A stretch of DNA of 8,165 nucleotides. Origin: SAR86 cluster bacterium (GTDB lineage Bacteria > Pseudomonadota > Gammaproteobacteria > Pseudomonadales > Azotimanducaceae). Of the stretch, positions 1 to 4,354 are shown in pieces. How positions within the stretch are numbered: the stretch's first letter is position 1; every line of letters starts with the position of its first letter. The position numbers and the translations under genes were made by a program. The notes below the pieces were generated by a model, which saw nothing but the letters and a program-made list of their open reading frames with translations, had not been told where the DNA came from and ran no database searches. The stretch spans positions 1 to 8,165 of the forward strand of contig JABMOJ010000463.1 of assembly GCA_013204195.1 (NCBI GenBank). The letters are read 5' to 3'.

Positions 1-337
1 CGGCTATGGTGAGCTTATCAAGCTCAAATAAACGCTGGGTCAAGGTCACCTGTTTATGCGTCAGGTCAGCCACCCGTTCGGCGGTCGTCATCGGCGGGCC
101 GGCCGGCCCCCCCATGCCACTGATATCTCCACCAGAACAAAACGCATTGCCGGCACCGGTCAGCAGGATACAACCGACACGCTGGTCGTGTTCCAGTACG
201 GCGAGCATTCGGCGTAAGGCGGGTGTGAGTATGTCTCCCAGCGCATTTTTTTTGTTCGGCTTGTTCAGCGTCAGCGTCGCGACCCGATCTTCGATGTGAC
301 ACAGCAACTCATTCGTACCAGTCTCAACAGCGATCAT
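1..337 (-). CDS. Enoyl-CoA hydratase/isomerase (crotonase) family, N-terminal part, cut by window edge
   Basis: Only the first 112 codons are present; the gene continues beyond position 1. The crotonase fold binds acyl-CoA thioesters and stabilises an enolate in an oxyanion hole, usually hydrating or isomerising enoyl-CoA in beta-oxidation. Visible signatures are a beta-strand region VATLTLNKPNKKNAL (residues 19-33, the usual N-[RK]-P-x(3)-NAL motif) and ILLTGAGNAFCSGGDI (57-72), the first oxyanion-hole segment, with Ser68 where Ala is more common. A Gly/Pro-rich loop GMGGPAGPP follows (74-82). The catalytic Glu region lies outside the window, so hydratase, isomerase and hydrolase cannot be told apart. 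The ATG at 337 is preceded by GAGGG with 6 nt spacing. It lies 56 nt downstream of the dienelactone hydrolase-like gene on the same strand, probably in one transcript. The family call is secure; the substrate is unknown. Confidence 0.88.
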   Translation of the reverse strand, partial: MIAVETGTNELLCHIEDRVATLTLNKPNKKNALGDILTPALRRMLAVLEHDQRVGCILLTGAGNAFCSGGDISGMGGPAGPPMTTAERVADLTHKQVTLTQRLFELDKLTIA

Positions 338-354
338 TAATTACCCTCACAGCC

Positions 355-368
355 TACTAACAACAGGC
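355..368. repeat. 14-nt intergenic direct repeat, copy 1 (second copy 1565-1578)
   Basis: TACTAACAACAGGC occurs here between the hydratase and DLH genes, and again at 1565-1578 downstream of the selenoprotein gene, in the same orientation. Both copies are intergenic and lie 3' of a minus-strand gene. The copy here also sits in a weak hairpin (AGCCT/AGGCT, 351-369). Too short to name; it could be chance. Confidence 0.3.
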
Positions 369-393
369 TCATCAATACCTTGCCGGCCAACAC

Positions 394-1281
394 TTAGGGT
401 ATTGCCGTGCCTGAGGCGTTGTGGGCCACAGGATTCTGGGAGACATCCGGGAATATTTCCCGAAACAAGTTCAACATACTCATCGTCGAACGTCGATCGG
501 CCGTCTCAAACAGGCGACCGGGCGGTCCTAAGGTAGGCGGCAGCGCGAATCCATGAGGTGTCTGCGCATATTGGTGGAAGACCCAATCAACACCGGCCTC
601 GTCCATTTCCGCAAAGAACCGCTGCTTGCTGGCCTCTGGCACCAGTTCGTCATTCGCACCGTTCTCGATTACCACGATGGTCTGGGTGTTGTATTGGTTG
701 ACACAGGCCTTTACGGTGGGCCGCGAAACACCATATTTGGCCGGGCTCGGGTCTTCCCCAGTCTGCAACAAACCGTGCAGCGACACCACGCCACCCAGAT
801 TCAAGCCACCGCGAACGCCTTCCAGTACGGCCATACCGCCAAAACAATAACCAATAGCTGCGGGCGGTAACGCTGAATCGACGCTCACGTGGGCCAGACC
901 TTGGGTCAACCAGGCATCAAGCAATTCTCGAAATGCTGCCGGATCGTGATCCATCGCCACCATGCCCTCAAAACACTGCTTCTGATAGTCGGCGATCTTG
1001 CTCACGTCCGTCGGAAAAATGCGCTCGTCTGCCGGCACCGTGTTGCCATACATATCAATCGCCAGACCCACATAGCCCACTCGTGCCAGATACTCGGCGA
1101 CATCAACATCAAAGAACTTTAGTCCCTGATAGTTATGAATAACTAACACCAATGGTCGAGGACCAGCCGCCAGTGGTGGTGCAACTAGATGACCAACAAA
1201 GTCATTGCCATTCAAACTAAATCGTATTACATCTCGGCGCAGATCAGGTGCCGGCGGCCAAAACTGGGTAGCTTCACTCAT
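394..1281 (-). CDS. Dienelactone hydrolase family protein (alpha/beta hydrolase)
   Basis: A 295-aa cytoplasmic alpha/beta hydrolase of the dienelactone hydrolase (DLH) family, which uses a Cys-Asp-His triad to open lactones or cleave related esters. Visible: strand LVLVIHNYQGL (44-54), nucleophile elbow AIGYCFGGMA with Cys146 (142-151), Asp211 in GANDELVP, and His243 in PHGFALP, all in family order. The Glu that classic DLH carries right after the His of the first strand (Glu36, in H-E-x-x-G) appears here as Asn50 (HNYQG), so activation of the Cys may differ and this is probably not a true carboxymethylenebutenolidase. The protein is about 50 residues longer than classic DLH (about 236 aa), mainly from N-terminal and C-terminal extensions. 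The ATG at 1281 has AAGGA 8 nt upstream. The neighbouring enoyl-CoA hydratase suggests a role on a CoA or ester catabolite; the substrate is not predictable. Confidence 0.9.
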   Translation of the reverse strand: MSEATQFWPPAPDLRRDVIRFSLNGNDFVGHLVAPPLAAGPRPLVLVIHNYQGLKFFDVDVAEYLARVGYVGLAIDMYGNTVPADERIFPTDVSKIADYQKQCFEGMVAMDHDPAAFRELLDAWLTQGLAHVSVDSALPPAAIGYCFGGMAVLEGVRGGLNLGGVVSLHGLLQTGEDPSPAKYGVSRPTVKACVNQYNTQTIVVIENGANDELVPEASKQRFFAEMDEAGVDWVFHQYAQTPHGFALPPTLGPPGRLFETADRRSTMSMLNLFREIFPDVSQNPVAHNASGTAIP

Positions 1282-1305
1282 GGAGACAGTCCTTGGTTTT
1301 TTTCC

Positions 1306-1314
1306 AGTGTAGCA
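1306..1314 (-). promoter_or_regulatory. Candidate extended -10 promoter for the DLH-enoyl-CoA hydratase unit
   Basis: On the minus strand TGCTACACT fits an extended -10 box (TGN followed by TACACT, 4 of 6 to consensus). No good -35 lies 16-18 nt upstream. Transcription would begin near 1298, giving a leader of about 17 nt that contains the AAGGA ribosome site of the DLH-like gene. If real, DLH and the hydratase form a unit separate from the selenoprotein operon. This is pattern matching only. Confidence 0.35.
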
Positions 1315-1470
1315 GCTCCCAAGCTATTCTTGCAGCGCTCACCCAGACCAGCATAGCCCCACCATTCGCCGCTGACAGCAAGCCCCTTGGCGCTTATCAA
1401 GCCTGATCAACCATCCTTATGGTGTGGCAAAGTGAAGTCTTGACGAACGCCCATGAATTTTTCATATCCC

Positions 1471-1489
1471 ACCGTAAAACCCTTACGGT
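1471..1489. repeat. Perfect 7-bp inverted repeat (hairpin or operator candidate)
   Basis: ACCGTAA and TTACGGT form perfect 7-nt arms around a 5-nt centre. On either strand no run of T follows, so it is a poor intrinsic terminator. It could be a protein-binding site, or a hairpin near the 3' end of the selenoprotein transcript. The role is unknown. Confidence 0.4.
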
Positions 1490-1621
1490 CTTCTCGAAAA
1501 CAACCGCCTCCAGACGACATGCCACTACTGCATGGAATGAGCCCCGAAATGGTTTAAATACCGATACTAACAACAGGCATAAGCTGCGTTGAAAAACTTT
1601 TCGCCTCGCTTATCTGCGCGA

Positions 1622-2158
1622 TCAGTCACCCTCGATGGCGCAGAATTTCGGTTCCAGGTCGAGCACCATCAACAACCGACCGAATCCGATAAACTGGCCG
1701 ATCATCATACCCAGCTCGACGATCTGCTCATCTGTAAATTCTGTATGCAGGCGCTCAAAGAAATTTGCGTCGATGTTATGGTGGTCGGTCGCCATCCGCT
1801 CGGCATACTCCACCGCCAGCTGTTCAGCCAGCGTAAAATCATTGATCTCACTATCTAGTTGAGCGATTTTCTGTTCTGTTAAACCGTGTTCTGCACCCTG
1901 CAGAAGCCGTACATTGAGTCAAGTGAAGCAATTATTGGCTCGCGCCACTTTCAAGCGGACCAGCTCAATCAACGCCTCATCGATGGATCGACCCTGGCGC
2001 GCCGGCCCATAAAATTTGAAATAGTCATTAAAGAAGGACTGCCAATGGGCCAATCCGCGCGCCAGAGATGAATCTCCACCGGCAGCTTCTATGGCTTTGA
2101 CGTTTTTCAACGTCGCCTCGTCCAGTTCGTGATCCTGTTTCAGTGTTATTCGGCTCAT
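1622..2158 (-). CDS. Selenocysteine-containing carboxymuconolactone decarboxylase/AhpD-like protein (Sec80, TGA recoded)
   Basis: I read this as one 178-aa gene with an in-frame TGA at 1921-1919 decoded as selenocysteine 80. The CMD/AhpD fold is all-helical and carries a redox CxxC. Here the motif reads NNCFT-Sec-LNVR (75-84): Cys77 is kept and the TGA replaces the second Cys, the classic Sec/Cys exchange. Upstream, ALIELVRLKVARANNC matches the family's first half. Downstream, AEQLAVEYAERMATDHHNID and FTDEQIVELGMMIGQFIGFGRLL (141-163) match its second half, and 98 codons stay open to TGA at 1622. AhpD has His four residues after the second Cys; here it is Arg84, as in other NVR-type CMD proteins. 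The ATG at 2158 has GAGGT about 6 nt upstream. A SECIS-like hairpin lies just after the TGA. The gene follows an acyl-CoA dehydrogenase by 61 nt. Likely a thiol/selenol oxidoreductase or peroxide-handling protein rather than a decarboxylase (inference). The alternative is a nonsense-mutated pseudogene, which I find less likely. Confidence 0.87.
1889..1905 (-). promoter_or_regulatory. Bacterial SECIS-like hairpin just downstream of the Sec TGA
   Basis: In the minus-strand mRNA, UUCUGC (1905-1900) pairs perfectly with GCAGAA (1894-1889) around the loop AGGGU (1899-1895). The loop begins 20 nt after the UGA. The E. coli fdhF SECIS apical loop, AGGUCU closed by UGC/GCA, lies 17 nt after its UGA, and SelB recognises the loop's G-U. 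Here UGC-AGGGU-GCA gives a very similar top, with GG and GU in the loop. Two further G-C pairs are possible below a two-nucleotide internal mismatch. The element lies wholly inside coding sequence, as bacterial SECIS elements do. Confidence 0.75.
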
Positions 2159-2219
2159 GATGATACCTCGGTTAATTTTGACGAATAGCCTTTAGCTTGC
2201 GCACCAAGACCTGAGCGAT

Positions 2220-3413
2220 TTACAAACCCAATACTGTCTTGGCGATAATATTCTTTTGCACCTCATTCGAACCACCGAAGATCGTTGAGGCACGGTTATT
2301 AAGATAGATCGCTGTGGCGGTCGATGCGGCTTGCGTACCGATACCGGGCTCACCAAGACGCATCAGCTGATTATTATTCGGCACTGCATAGTAGGCCAGC
2401 GTCGACATTTTCAGGGCCGCCAGACTCTGACCCAAGTTACTCGACAATAGTTTGAGTAGAGATGAGTTAGGCCCTGGATTTTGGCCTCGAGCCAACTTCG
2501 CCAGCACCGTATCTTCCATCTGCTGTAGCGCCGTGATGGCCATCTGCAGGGTTGCCGCTCGACCACGCAGCTCAGCCATCTCGTTTGCTGTCAGATCTTT
2601 TGCCAGTGCATCAAGCAGCGTCTCGGTTTCTAGCAGGCCGGACCACAAGCCGGTAGAAGCAGTGCCGCCGCCGCGCTCAAATTCCAAAAGATATTTAGCG
2701 ACGGACCAACCATCATTCTCCTCACCCACACGATGGGTGATCGGAACTCGAACCGCATCAAAGAAAACTTGATTCACCTCGTGGTCACCGGCGAGGGTAA
2801 CAATCGGTTTGACGGATACCCCTGGCCTGTCCATCTCCACCAAAATAAAACTGATACCCGCCTGCTTGCGGGCGCTGGGGTCCGTGCGCACCAGGCAAAA
2901 AATGTGATCGGCAAAATGCGCATGAGTGGTCCAGATCTTGGTGCCATCTAGAACATAGTCGTCACCATCGCGAACCGCCCGCATTTGCAGGCTGGCCAAG
3001 TCCGAGCCAGAACTGGGCTCGGAATAGCCCTGGCACCAGTAGTGCTCACCGGTGAGGATCTTTGGCAGATAATAATCCTGTTGGAGTTTCGTGCCATATC
3101 GGAATAGCACCGGCGCTAACATGCGCAGCCCCAATGGGATTAGATCAGGGGCGCCTGCCCGAGTACACTCCTGAGCAAAAATATGTCGTTGCGTAATGTC
3201 CCAGCCGGTACCGCCAAATTCAACGGGCCACGCGACGCCAGCCCAACCCCGCCGGTGCAGAATTTTTTGCCAGGCCAGCGCCACATCACGATCGGCAAAC
3301 ACCGTCGTAGTCTTCGCCGTAGCCTGCTTCATCTCGTCGGTAAGTTCCGCCGCCAACATGGTACGCACTTCATCACGGAAAAGCTGGTATTGGGAAGTCA
3401 GCTCTGCGGCCAC
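2220..3413 (-). CDS. Acyl-CoA dehydrogenase, FAD-dependent (FadE17/26-like subgroup)
   Basis: A 397-aa flavoprotein that would introduce an alpha-beta double bond into an acyl-CoA, passing electrons to ETF. Domains in order: N-terminal helical part with GWAGVAWPVEFGGTGWD (57-72); middle domain with CQGYSEPSSGSDLASL (127-142) and the flavin-contacting DGTKIWTTHAHFADH (156-170); C-terminal helical domain ending IFGGSNEVQKNIIAKTVLGL (378-397). Most short-chain and medium-chain enzymes have E-G-T at the catalytic base (I-Y-E-G-T-x-E-I-Q); here it is G-G-S, as in FadE17/26-type proteins, so the base must lie elsewhere or with a partner subunit. I chose the GTG at 3413, 4 nt after the SRPBCC stop, with GGTGGG about 8 nt upstream. 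The next upstream ATG (3461) would overlap that gene by 44 nt and add a poorly conserved-looking leader. The substrate is unknown. Confidence 0.92.
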   Translation of the reverse strand: MAAELTSQYQLFRDEVRTMLAAELTDEMKQATAKTTTVFADRDVALAWQKILHRRGWAGVAWPVEFGGTGWDITQRHIFAQECTRAGAPDLIPLGLRMLAPVLFRYGTKLQQDYYLPKILTGEHYWCQGYSEPSSGSDLASLQMRAVRDGDDYVLDGTKIWTTHAHFADHIFCLVRTDPSARKQAGISFILVEMDRPGVSVKPIVTLAGDHEVNQVFFDAVRVPITHRVGEENDGWSVAKYLLEFERGGGTASTGLWSGLLETETLLDALAKDLTANEMAELRGRAATLQMAITALQQMEDTVLAKLARGQNPGPNSSLLKLLSSNLGQSLAALKMSTLAYYAVPNNNQLMRLGEPGIGTQAASTATAIYLNNRASTIFGGSNEVQKNIIAKTVLGL

Positions 3414-3417
3414 AATC

Positions 3418-3837
3418 TCAGCCCACCAGCGCTTGACTGGCGCGCTCGATGCCGCCGGCATAGATACCCGTGATGATCTCCTCGGCTTGCGCTTCAGGCA
3501 CGCCCCGAGGTTCGAAGGTACCAGCCCACTCCACCGTACACCCGTTCGCACCGTCTCGAGTAATCTGCACTACCGAGGAATAGTTAGCTACGGGCAGCGG
3601 ACAATCCTGATTGGTGATGACATAGCTGAAGGTCAATTGTTCAGGATCAAAGGTCTCAAGCCGCTCAATCACCTGACCGCCCCCCATCGTGATCGTTCTT
3701 ACGGCACCGACGCCCTCACCTTCCATATGAAAGGCCGTGATCGGCCCGCCAACTTTAATTCCACCAAAGTTCGCTAGAATTTCCCAGACGGCATCTGCGC
3801 TGGCTGCAATACTTTCTTTGACGACAACGATAGTCAT
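3418..3837 (-). CDS. SRPBCC (START/Bet v1-like) family protein
   Basis: A 139-aa single-domain protein of the SRPBCC superfamily, a hydrophobic-cavity fold that binds or converts small ligands (polyketide cyclase/PYR-like group). Visible: the N-terminal strand and helix IVVVKESIAASADAVWEILANFGGI (3-27), the alternating strands GVGAVRTITMGGGQVIERLETFD (42-64), and LTFSYVITNQDCPLPVANYSSVVQIT (68-93). Then comes VEWAGTFEPRG, and a C-terminal helix EAQAEEIITGIYAGGIERASQAL that lids the cavity in this fold. No catalytic residue can be named. I chose ATG 3837 because the domain begins right there; a GTG at 3867 would add 10 unlike-family residues. It is the first gene of the unit, ending 4 nt before the acyl-CoA dehydrogenase start. 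It may bind the pathway substrate (inference). Confidence 0.85.
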   Translation of the reverse strand: MTIVVVKESIAASADAVWEILANFGGIKVGGPITAFHMEGEGVGAVRTITMGGGQVIERLETFDPEQLTFSYVITNQDCPLPVANYSSVVQITRDGANGCTVEWAGTFEPRGVPEAQAEEIITGIYAGGIERASQALVG

Positions 3838-3870
3838 AGGTGTTGATCTCGAATAAAGGATAATCACCTA

Positions 3871-3900
3871 ATACTACGCAAGGATCGCAATAATTGCGAA
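3871..3900 (-). promoter_or_regulatory. Candidate sigma-70 promoter for the SRPBCC-acyl-CoA dehydrogenase-selenoprotein unit
   Basis: On the minus strand TTCGCA (3900-3895, 4 of 6 to TTGACA) is followed after 18 nt by TAGTAT (3876-3871, 4 of 6 to TATAAT). This would give a leader of roughly 25-30 nt before the ATG at 3837. The palindrome at 3882-3902 covers the -35 and most of the spacer, as expected for repressor control. Based on consensus matching only. Confidence 0.4.
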
Positions 3901-3902
3901 CC
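3882..3902. promoter_or_regulatory. Near-perfect palindrome, candidate operator
   Basis: The core TCGCAATAATTGCGA (3885-3899) is a perfect 15-nt odd palindrome with 7-nt arms. Two more matching pairs (GG/CC) lie outside one mismatch, giving 9 of 10 matched positions per arm. It lies about 48 nt upstream of the SRPBCC ATG and overlaps the candidate promoter. Symmetric sites of this size are typical for dimeric TetR, MarR or GntR-type regulators, which often control acyl-CoA catabolic operons. No regulator gene is in the window, so the cognate protein is unknown. Confidence 0.5.
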
Positions 3903-4041
3903 CCCCCACCAACGTCATCGCCGGCAAGTAGCCAGTGCCCAATTTTTCAGCTTAAGACCCATATAGCGATGACTTGAGGCTCACAGTGGCTTAGGATAGC
4001 TAGCTTGAGTTTTCACTGTCAAATGACCGGAAATAACCCTT

Positions 4042-4344
4042 ATGACGTTTCGACACCTGGATATCAAAGGCCTGAAGAGCCTGATGCAAGAAGACCCTGA
4101 CTTGCGGATCTTCGATACCCGAGATCCAGGTTCCTATGCCGCCGGGCATATCACAAACGCCGTGACCTTGAACAATGACACGATGCAGCAACTACTGGAC
4201 GCGACCACGATCGAAAGCAACATCGTGGTTTGTTGCTACCACGGCGTCAGCAGCCAGTCGGTAGCCACTTGGCTGGCAGAACAGGGCTTTGACAACGTCT
4301 ACAGCCTTATCGGCGGCTATGCCGCCTGGTCTGCTCAAAACTAG
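4042..4344 (+). CDS. glpE: Single-domain rhodanese, GlpE-like thiosulfate sulfurtransferase
   Basis: A 100-aa cytoplasmic rhodanese, close in length to E. coli GlpE (108 aa). It would move a sulfane sulfur from thiosulfate to cyanide or another thiophilic acceptor through a cysteine persulfide. Visible: LRIFDTRDPGSYAAGHITNAVTL (21-43), the rhodanese D-x-R-x(3)-[YF]-x(2)-GHI signature; the active loop CCYHGVSSQSVA (64-75) with catalytic Cys65 (CYHGxSS as in GlpE); and the closing IGGYAAW (90-96). It is the only plus-strand gene here, divergent from the SRPBCC unit across 204 nt and convergent with the TPR lipoprotein gene across 10 nt, so it is probably monocistronic. The ribosome site is weak (GGA, 10 nt upstream). 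The symbol reflects similarity only: the glp regulon context of E. coli is absent. Confidence 0.9.
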   Translation: MTFRHLDIKGLKSLMQEDPDLRIFDTRDPGSYAAGHITNAVTLNNDTMQQLLDATTIESNIVVCCYHGVSSQSVATWLAEQGFDNVYSLIGGYAAWSAQN

Positions 4345-4354
4345 ATCGCCGCAC

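Larger units (their letters stand above)
1282..1621. other. 340-nt gene-free interval
   Basis: No convincing coding frame is seen on either strand. The interval holds the DLH ribosome site and candidate promoter at its left end, and an inverted repeat at 1471-1489. It also holds a short ATGAA/TTCAT palindrome at 1453-1465 and the sequence TACTAACAACAGGC (1565-1578), repeated at 355-368. Near the selenoprotein stop, ATAAGC (1579-1584) faces GCTTAT (1608-1613) with a 23-nt loop. No intrinsic terminator with a T-tract is visible, although this is where the upstream transcript would be expected to end. Confidence 0.6.

Noticed and set aside
96..109. 14-nt GC-only palindrome GGGCCGGCCGGCCC
   Set aside because: It is explained by the Gly-Gly-Pro-Ala-Gly-Pro-Pro codons of the hydratase; no reason to think it is a site.
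1439..1467. Plus-strand TTGACG with CATATC 17 nt later as a promoter
   Set aside because: The -10 match is poor and it would point into the 3' end of a minus-strand gene with no plus-strand gene following.
1919..2158. A stand-alone 79-aa protein ending at the TGA, plus a separate 63-aa gene at 1622-1813
   Set aside because: The two are in the same frame and make one intact CMD domain; the second has no plausible start (only a GTG inside a helix, no ribosome site). Recoding explains all of it.
1622..2158. CMD gene as a nonsense-mutated pseudogene
   Set aside because: The stop lies exactly at the redox Cys, it is TGA and not TAA or TAG, a SECIS-like hairpin follows at the right distance, and the rest shows no decay. 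It remains the main alternative.
3414..3551. Acyl-CoA dehydrogenase start far upstream (3551 or 3461)
   Set aside because: This would run inside the SRPBCC gene in another frame and yield an Arg/Ser/Pro-rich leader unlike the family. The GTG at 3413 starts the domain directly after the SRPBCC stop.
3196..3777. 193-aa plus-strand reading frame
   Set aside because: Spans two well-supported minus-strand genes in antisense and has low-complexity composition with no motif.
4312..4326. GGCGGC-TAT-GCCGCC hairpin as a terminator of the rhodanese gene
   Set aside because: It lies within the coding sequence for the conserved GGYAAW motif and is not followed by a T-run.
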